In this document: positions 1 through 7,979 of the stretch, one piece after another
Layout of the letters: every line of letters starts with the position of its first letter
How positions within the stretch are numbered: position 1 is the first letter of the stretch
NCBI GenBank assembly: GCA_964434535.1
Contig: CAYSWA010000039.1
Coordinates: 1 to 20,940, forward strand
DNA from: SM23-32 sp964434535
GTDB lineage: Bacteria; Planctomycetota; Brocadiia; SM23-32
Direction: 5' to 3'
DNA length: 20,940 nt
Translations under genes and position numbers: made by a program
Notes under the pieces: generated by a model
The model's database searches: none
Told to the model about the DNA's origin: nothing
The model's input: the letters and a program-made list of their open reading frames with translations, nothing else

Positions 1-756
1 CGCCGGCAGCACCATCAGGTAGCCGGACTCCTCCTGCGCCGAGGTCAGGACGGCGGACGTCTGCGCCGGCGAGAAGCTCACCACGTTGAACCGCGTCGGG
101 TGCGGTGGGCCGCCGCGCGGCGCGGGGAACGTGGCGACGCCCTCGCGCGTGAGGCGCATCAGCAGGCGGTTGATGCCCCGCCCGCCGGCGAAGCGGCGCG
201 CCCACCGGTCCAGGTGCGCCGGCTCGGTCAGCTCGACGCGCGAGAGCACCTCGTCCGCCGTGCCGGTGTGGACGCGCTGGAGCAGCTCCATGAACATCTC
301 GGCCCCGTAGGCGTCGAGCAGGCGATGGTCGAAGCGCATCCCCAGGTAGGAGCGCCCGCCCCCGCAGCGCACCAGGTGGAAGTGCAGGTGGTCCCGCCGC
401 GTGGGGAACGGCCGGTGCAGGTGGCGCCGGAAAGCCTCCAGCACGTCGGCCGGCGCGTCGGGTAGCCGCTCGACGCTCAGGGGCGCATCGTCGGCCGGCG
501 GCGGCCCCATCGCCCAGTGCGGGCAGAGCGTCCAGTCGCGGCTGACGCGGCCGCCGAGCACCGGGTTGCCCCGCAGGATCCGCCGCAGCAGCTCCTTCAG
601 CGCGCCTACGTCGGGCTCGCCGCCGAGCACCAGGATGACCTGCGACTCGTTGCCGTGGCCCGTGCGGCGCCGGGTGATGTGGTCGAAGGCGTTGACCACC
701 CAGTCGATACCGGTCAGGTAGCGCTTCCTGCGGGAGTATGGCAGCGATATGTCCAT
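1..756 (-). CDS. HXXXD (condensation-domain-like) acyltransferase, partial 3' end
   Basis: The 252 readable codons contain no stop, and the reading frame leaves the window at base 1, so the C-terminus is missing. The protein resembles the condensation-domain/CoA-dependent acyltransferase superfamily (PapA, BAHD, NRPS C domains). An HRLLD sequence at residues 144-148 fits the catalytic HXXXD motif; the usual first His of HHXXXDG is Asp and the final Gly is Ala. It follows an N-terminal half with the strand/helix rhythm of that fold (LGGEPDVGALKELLRRIL near 44-61). The ATG at 756 is the first in-frame start, 36 bases after the ACP gene. Its place at the end of an ACP/KS operon suggests it moves the finished acyl chain from an ACP onto an alcohol or amine acceptor. 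The family call is fairly secure; the acceptor is unknown. Confidence 0.72.
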   Translation of the reverse strand, partial: MDISLPYSRRKRYLTGIDWVVNAFDHITRRRTGHGNESQVILVLGGEPDVGALKELLRRILRGNPVLGGRVSRDWTLCPHWAMGPPPADDAPLSVERLPDAPADVLEAFRRHLHRPFPTRRDHLHFHLVRCGGGRSYLGMRFDHRLLDAYGAEMFMELLQRVHTGTADEVLSRVELTEPAHLDRWARRFAGGRGINRLLMRLTREGVATFPAPRGGPPHPTRFNVVSFSPAQTSAVLTSAQEESGYLMVLPA

Positions 757-792
757 CCGGGCCCACGGTGACGATGGGGGAAGCGGCGGCGC

Positions 793-1053
793 CTACTCGG
801 CGCGTGCGGCCAGGATGCGCCGCGCGAGGGAGGCCACGTCCCGGAGGTCCTCACGCGTCAGCCCCGCCTCGATCAGCCGGACGCCGTACTCCTTCTCGAC
901 GGCGATCAGTATCTCCACGAAGCGGATGGAATCGACCCCGAGCGAGGCGAGCGGAGTCTGCGGGGTGATCGACTCTTCGTCGGTCGCCAGCACGGTGGCG
1001 AGTTCGCGGACCAGGAAGGACTCTATCTCGGCCAGCCGATCCTCGTCGGTCAT
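793..1053 (-). CDS. Acyl carrier protein (third ACP)
   Basis: An 86-residue protein with the four-helix ACP pattern and the phosphopantetheine attachment motif GVDSIRF, Ser at about residue 42. It would carry growing or finished acyl chains as thioesters in the cytoplasm. The ATG overlaps the TGA of the upstream CLF-like gene (ATGA), and a GGAGG lies about 10 bases before the start, so translation is probably coupled. A longer open frame extends upstream but only reads through the CLF-like gene out of frame. Sitting between a CLF-like protein and an HXXXD acyltransferase, it may be the ACP that presents the product for the last transfer. The ACP call is firm; the role assignment is inference. 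Confidence 0.9.
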   Translation of the reverse strand: MTDEDRLAEIESFLVRELATVLATDEESITPQTPLASLGVDSIRFVEILIAVEKEYGVRLIEAGLTREDLRDVASLARRILAARAE

Positions 1054-1979
1054 CTCTGGTCGCCTCCCCGTTGGCGCAAGGTCGTGTGCCGGCAGTCGGC
1101 GTGCGCTCCCGGCGGGGCACATGATACCGCCTGGGGGCGGAGCGTGCGCGGTCCGCCCCCAGGCTCGCCGCGCAGCGAGAGGGCGCTCGCCGCGCAGTGG
1201 AAGGCGCTGCCCGTCAGCATGCTGCCGCAGGCCGCGGCGGCGGCCGACGGCGCGGGCTGCGCCGCGCCGGCCTCCCACAGGCCGTCGGTCTCGATCACGA
1301 CGCCGCGCCCGCCGTCCGAGCCCGGGGTGGAGAGGACGAAGAAGACCGCCCCCTCCCCCGGGACGGCCTCGGGCGGCCCGGCCCCGATCATCCGGTCCCA
1401 GACGTGGAGCATCACGTCGCCGAGCTCCTCCACGGCGCCGACCAGCACGCGCTCGCAGCGCCCCGCCGCCAGCCAGCAGTCGGCCATGGTGAGCGCCTGC
1501 TGGAAGGCGACGCGGAAGTCGGTCAGCGTCAGCACGGGGCCGTGTATCTTCAGCGCGCTTGCCACGTAGGAGGCCGCCGCGTTGTGGACCGAATGGGAGA
1601 AGGCCGTGGGCGAGACGGCCTCGTCACCGAAGTCCAGGATGCCGTCCAGGAAGGCGAAGGTGCGCACGTGCGGCCCGAGCGCGGTGGCCACCACCAGGCC
1701 CGTGCGCGCGGGGTCGACCTCGGGCGGGCCGGCGTCGCGCCAGGCGTCCCAGGCGGCCGCCACGGCCATCCTGCTCGGCCGGTCGGCCCGGCGCATGCCC
1801 TTCGCGTGCCCGCCCTGCAGGCACTCGTCGGGCACGCAAAGGACCTTCATCGGCTCCTCCCTGCCGGGCACGGGGCGCAGGGTCGGCCGGCTCCCGCCCT
1901 CCCGAACGGCCCGCTCCAGTGCGTCGAGCCCGCGTCCGGCGGCGCAGACGATGCCGATGCCGTCGATGCGCGCGCTCAC
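1050..1979 (-). CDS. Ketosynthase-like protein without active-site Cys (chain-length-factor-like)
   Basis: A 309-residue thiolase-fold protein of the short ketoacyl-synthase type (compare Pfam Ketoacyl-synt_2). The N-terminus IDGIGIVCAAGRG matches the opening of KS3 next door. Aligned with KS3 at the GP.LT segment, the catalytic Cys is replaced by Arg (about residue 156, in TLTDFRVAFQQAL). The C-terminal half with the two active-site His residues is missing, and the end carries a YG.MLTGSAF-like segment (here CGSMLTGSAF, about residues 250-260) seen in chain-length factors of aryl polyene systems. It should not condense, and probably pairs with KS3 to set chain length, as ApeC does with ApeO. 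The GTG start overlaps the KS3 stop (GTGA), which favours a 1:1 heterodimer. A longer upstream frame is only read-through of KS3. Confidence 0.8.
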   Translation of the reverse strand: MSARIDGIGIVCAAGRGLDALERAVREGGSRPTLRPVPGREEPMKVLCVPDECLQGGHAKGMRRADRPSRMAVAAAWDAWRDAGPPEVDPARTGLVVATALGPHVRTFAFLDGILDFGDEAVSPTAFSHSVHNAAASYVASALKIHGPVLTLTDFRVAFQQALTMADCWLAAGRCERVLVGAVEELGDVMLHVWDRMIGAGPPEAVPGEGAVFFVLSTPGSDGGRGVVIETDGLWEAGAAQPAPSAAAAACGSMLTGSAFHCAASALSLRGEPGGGPRTLRPQAVSCAPPGAHADCRHTTLRQRGGDQR

Positions 1980-3139
1980 GGGCCGCACCTCCTGAGCACG
2001 AGCGCGGCGTTGTTGCCGCCGAAGGCGAGCGAGGTCGAGACGGCCACTGCGCCGTCCACCGCCGTGCGCCGGCGCACCGGGCGGACGGGGATCTCGGGGT
2101 CGGGCGTCTCGAAGCCGGCGGAGGCCGGCACCCAGCCCTCCCGCAGGGCCAGCGCGGCGAAGACGGCCTCCACGGCGCCCGCCCCGCCGAGCGTGTGCCC
2201 CGTGTAGCCCTTGGTGGCCGAGACGATTACGTCCGGGCCGAACAGGCGCCCCAGGACCCGGCCCTCCACGCGGTCGTTGTCGGGCGTGGCCGTGCCGTGC
2301 GCGTTGACGAACGCCACCTCGGCGGGCTCGGCGCCGGCCGAGGCGAGGGCGTCGCGCAGCGCCAGCTCCAGCCCCACGCCCTCGGGGTGGGGGGCGGTGA
2401 GGTGATGGGCGTCGCAGCCGGCGCCGTAGCCGGCGAGCGCCAGTTCGGCCGAGGCGCCCCGCCGCCGGGCGCAATCGGGCGTCTCGATCAGCAGCGCCCC
2501 CGCCCCCTCCCCGAGGTTCAGCCCCGCGCGGTCCCGGTCGAACGGGGCGCAGGGCGAGTCGCTCATGATGCCCAGGGAGTGGAAGCCGCAGAGCGGGACG
2601 CGGTTCAGCTCGTCGGCGCCGCCGGCGAGCGCGGCGTCGCAGAGCCCGGCGCGCAGCCAGGCCAGGGCGGCGCCGATGGCGTCGGCCCCCGATGAGCAGG
2701 CGTTGACCACGGTCAGGCGCGGCCCGCGCAGCCCCAGCCGGCGGGCCAGGCCGGCGGCCAGGTTGCCGTCCAGGAAGGCGCGCACGGGCCCGAGCGGGGG
2801 ACGGTGCGTCTGGCGATAGGCGCGGTAGAACTCCAGGTCGTTGAGCTGGCTCGCCACGGTGGTGCCGATGGCGACGCCGATGCGCAGGCCGGGCTCCAGG
2901 TGCGGCTGGCCGGCAGAGGCGAGGGCCTGCCGGGCGGCGGCCAGGGCCAGGCGGAAGGTGCGCGAGGCGGCCGGCGGCTCAGCGGACGGCACGTCGGCGA
3001 CCTGGAAGACCGGGCAGGTGAGCGTGGTGGAAAGCCGCGTGGCCGGCGCGGGCCGGGGGGCGGCCCCGGCGAAGGTCGCCAGCGTCTGCGCCGCGTCCCC
3101 GCCGGCGGCGCAGACGACCCCGAGCCCCGTGATCGGCAT
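1976..3139 (-). CDS. Beta-ketoacyl-ACP synthase (KS3, FabF/ApeO-like)
   Basis: A 387-residue KAS-II-type condensing enzyme. Active-site residues are all visible: Cys148 in VNACSSG, His281 in NAHGTATPDND, and Lys310/His315 in TKGYTGHTLGGAG. It decarboxylates malonyl-ACP and extends an acyl thioester by two carbons. The ATG at 3139 gives the family-typical MPITGLGVV start; an in-frame TTG at 3157 would add six residues, and neither has a strong Shine-Dalgarno (SD) site. The next gene is a Cys-less KS homologue that overlaps it by four bases, so this is probably the catalytic half of a KS:CLF pair. Family certain; substrate chain unknown. Confidence 0.9.
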   Translation of the reverse strand: MPITGLGVVCAAGGDAAQTLATFAGAAPRPAPATRLSTTLTCPVFQVADVPSAEPPAASRTFRLALAAARQALASAGQPHLEPGLRIGVAIGTTVASQLNDLEFYRAYRQTHRPPLGPVRAFLDGNLAAGLARRLGLRGPRLTVVNACSSGADAIGAALAWLRAGLCDAALAGGADELNRVPLCGFHSLGIMSDSPCAPFDRDRAGLNLGEGAGALLIETPDCARRRGASAELALAGYGAGCDAHHLTAPHPEGVGLELALRDALASAGAEPAEVAFVNAHGTATPDNDRVEGRVLGRLFGPDVIVSATKGYTGHTLGGAGAVEAVFAALALREGWVPASAGFETPDPEIPVRPVRRRTAVDGAVAVSTSLAFGGNNAALVLRRCGP

Positions 3140-3166
3140 GGCATCTGGGCAGGTCAAGGCCAGCGG

Positions 3167-3436
3167 TCACTTCCCGGCGTTGTTGCTGACGTAGTCGGCC
3201 AGCGTGTTGACCGACTGGAAGATCTCCCTGCCCTTCTGCATCTCCCGCACGTCCAGCCCGTAGTGGCGCTGGAGCATCACGACCAGCTCGACGCCGTCCA
3301 GGGAGTCCAGGCCGAGCCCCTCGCCGAACAGGGGCGCATCGTCGTCGATGTCCTCCGGGTCGACATCCTCCAGCGAGAGGCTCTCCACGAGCCGCTCCTT
3401 GAGCTCCCGCTTCAGTTCCTCAAGGTCTTTGCTCAA
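3167..3436 (-). CDS. Acyl carrier protein (second ACP)
   Basis: An ACP with the motif GLGLDSLDGVEL (modified Ser at about residue 45) and the acidic lead-in DPEDIDDDAPLFGEG, which resembles ACPs of aryl polyene and dialkylresorcinol clusters. I chose a TTG start at 3436 (89 residues) because AAGGA lies about 9 bases upstream and the length fits; a GTG at 3472 would add 12 basic residues and has no SD site. Either start lies inside the 3' end of the glycosyltransferase gene, so the two are coupled. It probably serves KS3 and its CLF-like partner immediately downstream. Confidence 0.9.
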   Translation of the reverse strand: MSKDLEELKRELKERLVESLSLEDVDPEDIDDDAPLFGEGLGLDSLDGVELVVMLQRHYGLDVREMQKGREIFQSVNTLADYVSNNAGK

Positions 3437-4640
3437 GATCCGCCGTCCTTTCCTTAGATCGCCAATCTGCACGCGAGCCGCGCGCCCGCCGCTGCACCCA
3501 GCTCGCCAGCACGTAGACCAGCAGCGCGCTGATGAGCGCCAGCAGCGGCGCCACGATCAGCGAGCCGAGCCCCCACTCCCAGGCCCGCTCCAGGGGGTGC
3601 TGGGCCAGGTGCCGCAGGGAGGCCGTCGTGATGGCACGCCGATGCCGCAGGAAGTAGCCGACGGCGATGCAGGTGCCGGGCACGAAGGGCGGCATACAGA
3701 GGTTCTGGATCGAGAGCGCCATGAACTTGTTCAGCCTCAGGCGCACGGTCGCGTAGAGTATAGTCACGATGTGGAGCCCTATCAACGGCAGCGCGCCGAG
3801 GAACATGCCGACCCCGGCCGAGAGGGCGAGCCCCGCCGGCGTCGAGTTCTCGCGCAGCAGCCGCCCGAGCAGCTTCCGCGGGCGCCTGAGCAGCTCCATC
3901 GTGGAGCAGGGACGCGCCACCAGCCGCCTGGCCGGCCAGGGCAGCAGCTTGCGCCCGATCAGCCGGGCGTGGGTCAGCGCGATGCGCGCGTTGTCCACCA
4001 CCGGCCGGAAGCTGCTGTGGCGCTGCGCCGCCGCCGGGTAGCGCACGCGCACCGGCACGGAGCGCAGCTCCAGCCCGGCCCAGGCGGCGCGGGCGAGCAC
4101 CTCCACCTCCCAGTCGTAGCGCCGGCAGCGCAGGGGCAGCTCCCGCAGGTGAGCGACGGGATAGGCCCGGAAGCCGCTCTGCGTGTCGCTGAGCGCCTCG
4201 GCGGTCTCGGCGAGCACCCACAGGTTGGAGAACCTGCGCCCGAAGCGGCTGCGGGCCGGCATCTGGCCGACCACCTCTTCCCGCGCGCCGATGATGACGG
4301 CGTCCTGGTCCAGCGCGGGCAACAACCGCGCGATGTCGGCCGGGAAGTGTTGCCCGTCGGCGTCGATCGTGATCATGAACCGCGCCCCGACCCGGCTGAG
4401 GTGCTCCAGCGCCGTCGTCAACGCCGCGCCCTTGCCCCGGTTGCGGGGGTGGCGCACGACGCGCACGTCCAGGTCGGCCAGAAGCTCCCTCAGGTCGGCG
4501 TCCTCGCTGCCGTCGTCGACGACCAGCACGTTGTCCAGTTGCTCGCGGCAGCCTGCGGCGACGTGGCGGACGGTGGCCGCGTTGTTGTAGGCCGGGATCA
4601 CGCACCAGGTGCGGGCCTGGATGTCCGGGGCGGATGTCAT
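3420..4640 (-). CDS. Family 2 glycosyltransferase fused to a DUF2062 membrane domain
   Basis: 406 residues in two parts. Residues about 10-235 are a GT2 (GT-A fold) domain: IPAYNNAATV at the start, VVDDGSED at 40-47, the DAD metal site in TIDADGQH at 91-98, and QSGFRAYP further on. From about 250 to 390 is a hydrophobic DUF2062 region with at least two or three membrane segments (MFLGALPLIGLHIVTILYA and the final SLIVAPLLALISALLVYVL). A GT2 with DUF2062 is a known member of aryl polyene-type clusters. It would add a sugar at the inner membrane to the lipid or polyene product. The ATG overlaps the preceding radical SAM stop (ATGA). Longer in-frame readings upstream only cross that gene. Confidence 0.88.
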   Translation of the reverse strand: MTSAPDIQARTWCVIPAYNNAATVRHVAAGCREQLDNVLVVDDGSEDADLRELLADLDVRVVRHPRNRGKGAALTTALEHLSRVGARFMITIDADGQHFPADIARLLPALDQDAVIIGAREEVVGQMPARSRFGRRFSNLWVLAETAEALSDTQSGFRAYPVAHLRELPLRCRRYDWEVEVLARAAWAGLELRSVPVRVRYPAAAQRHSSFRPVVDNARIALTHARLIGRKLLPWPARRLVARPCSTMELLRRPRKLLGRLLRENSTPAGLALSAGVGMFLGALPLIGLHIVTILYATVRLRLNKFMALSIQNLCMPPFVPGTCIAVGYFLRHRRAITTASLRHLAQHPLERAWEWGLGSLIVAPLLALISALLVYVLASWVQRRARGSRADWRSKERTADLEQRP

Positions 4641-6007
4641 GGTTGTTCTGAGGCCGTCGAGCCGGGGCTCGGCAGAGGGGCGATCAGCTCCCAGAGCGTG
4701 CCGGTGTGGCCGAGCCTGTGGAGCGTCTGGAGCGTCTCGTCGAGCGCGTCCGCCGGGAACACGACGTGGCGCAGCGGCGCGAATGCCTCGGCCAGCGTCC
4801 GGCGCAGCCAGTGCGCCTCGACCGCCGGCGAGACGTAGTAGACCGGATCGAGCAAGTCCAGGTCCCCGCTGATGACGCCTTCCTCGACGGCGATGCGGTG
4901 CAGGGCGGTGTCGGGCAGGATGCGGATGCCCAGGAACACGAAGACGGCGCAGCACTGTAGCGCGGCGACGTTGGCGATGCCCTCGCGGACGGTGGCGCCC
5001 GTCTCGCCCGGCCCGCCGAACATGACGTAGTGGGCCGTCGAGACGCCGGCCTCGGTGAACAGCCGATTGGTGGCGACGACCTCGCGCCAGGTGAAGGGCT
5101 TGCGCTGGCCGCGCAGCGTGGCGTCGCAGGCGGCGTCGGTGCCGATCTCGGCCGCCTTCAGGCCGGTGGCCTTCATGAGGGCGACGTCCTCGGCCGTGAC
5201 GCCCGAGGGATTGAGGAAGGCCGACCAGGGGACGCGGACGTTGCGTGCGCGCATCCGGCGCAGCACCCGCCGCCAGGCGCCGCGTCCGTCGTTGAAGACC
5301 GCGTCGGTGAAGAAGATGAAGCGCGCCCCGTGCCCCTCGATCAGCGTCTGGACGTCATCGACGACCCGGTCCGGCTCGCGCGGCCGGACGTGGCGCCCCT
5401 CCAGGGCGGGGTAGGAGCAGTAGACGCACTCCAGCGGGCAGCCGCGCTTGGTCTGCACGGAGGCGATGCTTCCGCTCTCCAGGTAATGCGCCAGGATTTC
5501 GGCGTTGTAGCGGGGGGACGGGATCGCCCCGCCCTCCATCCACGTTTCGCTGCGCAGGATCGATCCCGCAGGGGGCAGGCGGCCCTGCTCGGCCTCGTGC
5601 AGGAAATGCACGAAGATCTGCTCGCCCTCGCCGACGAACCCGTAGCCCCCCCCCACGGCCGCCAGCACCCGCTCGGGCAGGATAGAGAAGGCGCTGCCGC
5701 CGAGCGCGACCAGCGCCCCGCAGGTGGCGCGCACGCACTCGACGACCCGGCGCACCGAGTCCAGGTAACGCTGCTCGCTGACCATGTTGACGTTGTCGAT
5801 GTTGCGGATGGATATGCCGACCACGTCGGGCTCGGTGCGGCGGAGGCACTCTTCGAGGGCCGAGAGCGAGCGGCCGCTCTGGAGGAAGTCGAAGCAGGCC
5901 ACCTCGTGGCCGGCCTCCTCGGCCGCCGCCGCCACCATGCTCATCCCCAGCGGGTAGACCGGGTAGGGCGTGGTGGCCGTGTTCGCCGATACCAGCAGCA
6001 CCTTCAT
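4637..6007 (-). CDS. B12-binding-type radical SAM protein (second of a tandem pair)
   Basis: 456 residues. The first ~140 form a cobalamin-binding-type Rossmann domain (MKVLLVSANT at the start, VGISIRNID near 63-71, GFVGEGEQ near 123-130). No DxHxxG base-off motif is seen. The radical SAM core follows, with the [4Fe-4S] cluster motif CPLECVYC at Cys190, Cys194 and Cys197, then YVMFGGPGET and a C-terminal region resembling hopanoid HpnJ and BchE-like enzymes. Such enzymes methylate or rearrange unactivated carbons. The ATG overlaps the stop of the preceding radical SAM gene, so the pair is coupled. An unusual member for an aryl polyene-like operon; the substrate is presumably the acyl chain but this is inference. 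Confidence 0.88.
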   Translation of the reverse strand: MKVLLVSANTATTPYPVYPLGMSMVAAAAEEAGHEVACFDFLQSGRSLSALEECLRRTEPDVVGISIRNIDNVNMVSEQRYLDSVRRVVECVRATCGALVALGGSAFSILPERVLAAVGGGYGFVGEGEQIFVHFLHEAEQGRLPPAGSILRSETWMEGGAIPSPRYNAEILAHYLESGSIASVQTKRGCPLECVYCSYPALEGRHVRPREPDRVVDDVQTLIEGHGARFIFFTDAVFNDGRGAWRRVLRRMRARNVRVPWSAFLNPSGVTAEDVALMKATGLKAAEIGTDAACDATLRGQRKPFTWREVVATNRLFTEAGVSTAHYVMFGGPGETGATVREGIANVAALQCCAVFVFLGIRILPDTALHRIAVEEGVISGDLDLLDPVYYVSPAVEAHWLRRTLAEAFAPLRHVVFPADALDETLQTLHRLGHTGTLWELIAPLPSPGSTASEQP

Positions 6008-7266
6008 TGCTCGCCCCGCCCCCATTTCTTCTTGTTGCCGCGCAGCCGCACTTGCCGATAGGTGCCGTCGGCCTTCTCCTTCTGGATGACGCTCACGTAG
6101 AGCTTCGCCATCTTCAGCTCGATGCTGCACTCGGCGTAGAAGGCGTCCCAGGCGTACTGGTAGAGCTCGTTGAGCCGGTCGGGGCTGAGGTGGGCCGGCT
6201 GGAAGACGGTCTCGTCGCAGGTGTAGCGGATCCAGTCGTTGTGCAGGATCCGGCCCTGTGCTTCGAGCTGGCGGCGGATCGGCGTGCCGGGGAAGGGGGT
6301 CAGGATGGTGAACTCCGCCAGGTCCAGCTCCAGCTCCAGCACGAAGTCGACCAGCCGCTTGATCCCGTCCTCGTCGTGCTCGTCAGTGCCGAGGATGACG
6401 GTGCCCTCGACGCCGATGCCGCGCTCCTTGAGGCGCCGGACGCGGCGGGCGATCACCTCGGAGGTGTTGACGATGGCCTGGTAGACGTACCAGCAGCCGG
6501 CCTCGGCGGCCAGGTCCAGGATCTCGTCATCGTCCTTGATCGGGTGGGATATCCACTTCTTCTTCAGCGGGACGAGGGCGCGGAAGAGGTCCTTCTCCCA
6601 CTGGTCGTCCTGGGCCAGGGAGTTGTCGACGAAGAAGAGGCGGTTGTTCTCGATGGCGGCGACTTCCTCGACCACCTTCTCGATGGGGCGCGGACGGAAC
6701 GAGCGCCCGCCCAGGTAGGGCGTGCAGCAGGGGAAGCAGTTGAAGCGGCACCCGCGCGAGGCGTGGACCAGGTCGACCATCTGCACGCCGCGGAAGTTGT
6801 AGAGGTCGTGGTCGATGATGTCACGCCGCGCCGGGCCGATCGAGTCCGTCGGCGGGAAATCGCGGAAGAAGTCGTAGACCTCCCGGAGGCGACCCGCCTC
6901 GGCGTCGCGGCAGACCTGCTCCATCCGCCCCTCGGCCTCGCCCACGAAGACGCTATCGGCGTGGAGCCGCGTCTGCTCGGCGTGGAGCATCGTGCCGATG
7001 CCGCCGAAGATGACGGGCTTGCCCATCGAGCGGTAGGCGTCGGCTATCTGCCAGCCGCGCGGCATCTGGCAGGTCAGCATGCAGGAGACGGCGACCAGGT
7101 CGACGTCGTCCTCGTAGGTCACCTCCTGCACGTTCTCATCGCAGAACGATACCTCCACCTCGTCCGGCAGAGCGGCGGCGAAACAGACCGGCCCGTGCGG
7201 GGGGAGGTGGAACTCCGGCTGGTTCCTCAGCTTCGGCCAGGAGGGGTATATGAGCTTCAGCCTCAC
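6004..7266 (-). CDS. B12-binding-type radical SAM protein (first of a tandem pair)
   Basis: 420 residues. The N-terminal ~125 residues look like a B12-binding domain (RLKLIYPSW, VDLVAVSCMLTCQMP, VIFGGIGTMLH, SVFVGEAEG) without a clear DxHxxG His ligand. The radical SAM cluster motif is SRGCRFNCFPCC with Cys173, Cys177 and Cys180; Cys181 is an extra adjacent cysteine. Downstream VILGTDEHDEDG and TPFPGTPI are typical of the BchE/HpnJ-like group. It begins with GTG in a GTGA overlap with the preceding KS-like gene and ends in an ATGA overlap with its paralogue. It shares architecture but little detailed sequence with the next gene, so this is not a recent duplication. A role in methylation, cyclisation or desaturation of the chain is inferred only. 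Confidence 0.88.
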   Translation of the reverse strand: MRLKLIYPSWPKLRNQPEFHLPPHGPVCFAAALPDEVEVSFCDENVQEVTYEDDVDLVAVSCMLTCQMPRGWQIADAYRSMGKPVIFGGIGTMLHAEQTRLHADSVFVGEAEGRMEQVCRDAEAGRLREVYDFFRDFPPTDSIGPARRDIIDHDLYNFRGVQMVDLVHASRGCRFNCFPCCTPYLGGRSFRPRPIEKVVEEVAAIENNRLFFVDNSLAQDDQWEKDLFRALVPLKKKWISHPIKDDDEILDLAAEAGCWYVYQAIVNTSEVIARRVRRLKERGIGVEGTVILGTDEHDEDGIKRLVDFVLELELDLAEFTILTPFPGTPIRRQLEAQGRILHNDWIRYTCDETVFQPAHLSPDRLNELYQYAWDAFYAECSIELKMAKLYVSVIQKEKADGTYRQVRLRGNKKKWGRGEQ

Positions 7267-7904
7267 GGGCGCCCCTCCTCTCGGAAGTCGCGCGCTCCCT
7301 CGGACGGGTCCTGCCAGCGGCGGGCATCTCGAAGGACTTCGGCCAGGGGCGCTCCCGGCGGCTCCTCGTTTCCCGCCACCAGGGCGGCCAACGTCGCCGC
7401 CTCGTCCTGCCAGAGGGCGATCATCGCGGCGGCCTGCCCCGAGGCGGCCATCTCGCCGGCGGCCTCGAGCAGCTCGGCGGCCGGGGTCTCCGCCGCCTCG
7501 AGCCAGAGCAGCGGCCCCTGCAGACCGAACAGGATCGACGCCTCGGCGATCGCGCTGACCGGCGTGGTGTAGATGAACAGGTTGCCGCGCCCCGTGACGC
7601 GCCCGTTCTCCACGTAGTCGCGCAGGTACTCGCGGTTGGCCGCGAGCGTGCCGTCGAAGCCGGCGGCGACGATGCCGACCGGCCGGGCCTCGCCGACCTC
7701 GCCGGCCCTCAGGGCCAGCCCGCACGCCGCGCAGGCGTCCCTGGTCGCCTGCGGGAACCGCCCCAGGTTCGGCACAGGCCCCGCCACCAGCTCGCCACCC
7801 GACAGCAGCTCACCGCTGCCGGCGGCGGACGGGCCGCCGCCGGCGCCCCAGGCGCCGCAGCCCTCGGGCAGTATCCATGCAGCGGCGGCGATCACGGCGT
7901 CCAT
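7263..7904 (-). CDS. Short ketosynthase-like protein lacking the catalytic Cys
   Basis: 213 residues. The central part (GIVAAGFDGTLAANREYL, about 77-94, and LFIYTTPVSAIAEASILFGLQGP, about 109-131) matches the KS N-terminal domain pattern in which a chain-entry segment precedes the G-P...Cys elbow. The Cys position aligns to Glu139, and the protein stops after about 80 more residues with no His motifs. It fits the short ketoacyl-synt_2 family present as an accessory gene in aryl polyene clusters. The ATG at 7904 has a strong SD (GGGGAGG, five bases upstream). It lies 75 bases after KS2 and overlaps the downstream radical SAM gene (GTGA). It cannot condense by the usual chemistry; it may act as a non-catalytic partner of KS2. 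Moderate confidence in the family, low in the role. Confidence 0.65.
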   Translation of the reverse strand: MDAVIAAAAWILPEGCGAWGAGGGPSAAGSGELLSGGELVAGPVPNLGRFPQATRDACAACGLALRAGEVGEARPVGIVAAGFDGTLAANREYLRDYVENGRVTGRGNLFIYTTPVSAIAEASILFGLQGPLLWLEAAETPAAELLEAAGEMAASGQAAAMIALWQDEAATLAALVAGNEEPPGAPLAEVLRDARRWQDPSEGARDFREEGRP

Positions 7905-7909
7905 GCGGT

Positions 7910-7916
7910 CCTCCCC
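7910..7916 (-). promoter_or_regulatory. Strong ribosome binding site before the short KS-like gene
   Basis: GGGGAGG on the minus strand, five bases before the ATG at 7904. It is the best SD site in the left half of the operon and sits at its longest internal gap (75 bases, 7905-7979). The gap contains one AT-richer stretch (TTTGCGTTACACTG on the minus strand) but no convincing -35/-10 pair. Confidence 0.6.
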
Positions 7917-7979
7917 GAAGCGCGGATGCGGATCATGCAGTGTAACGCAAAGCGGCGCGGCTCGCGGGGGATGGCTGTC

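Noticed and set aside
7905..7979. Possible internal promoter in the 75-base gap before the short KS-like gene.
   Set aside because: The only -10-like string (TACACT on the minus strand) has no -35 at a usable distance.
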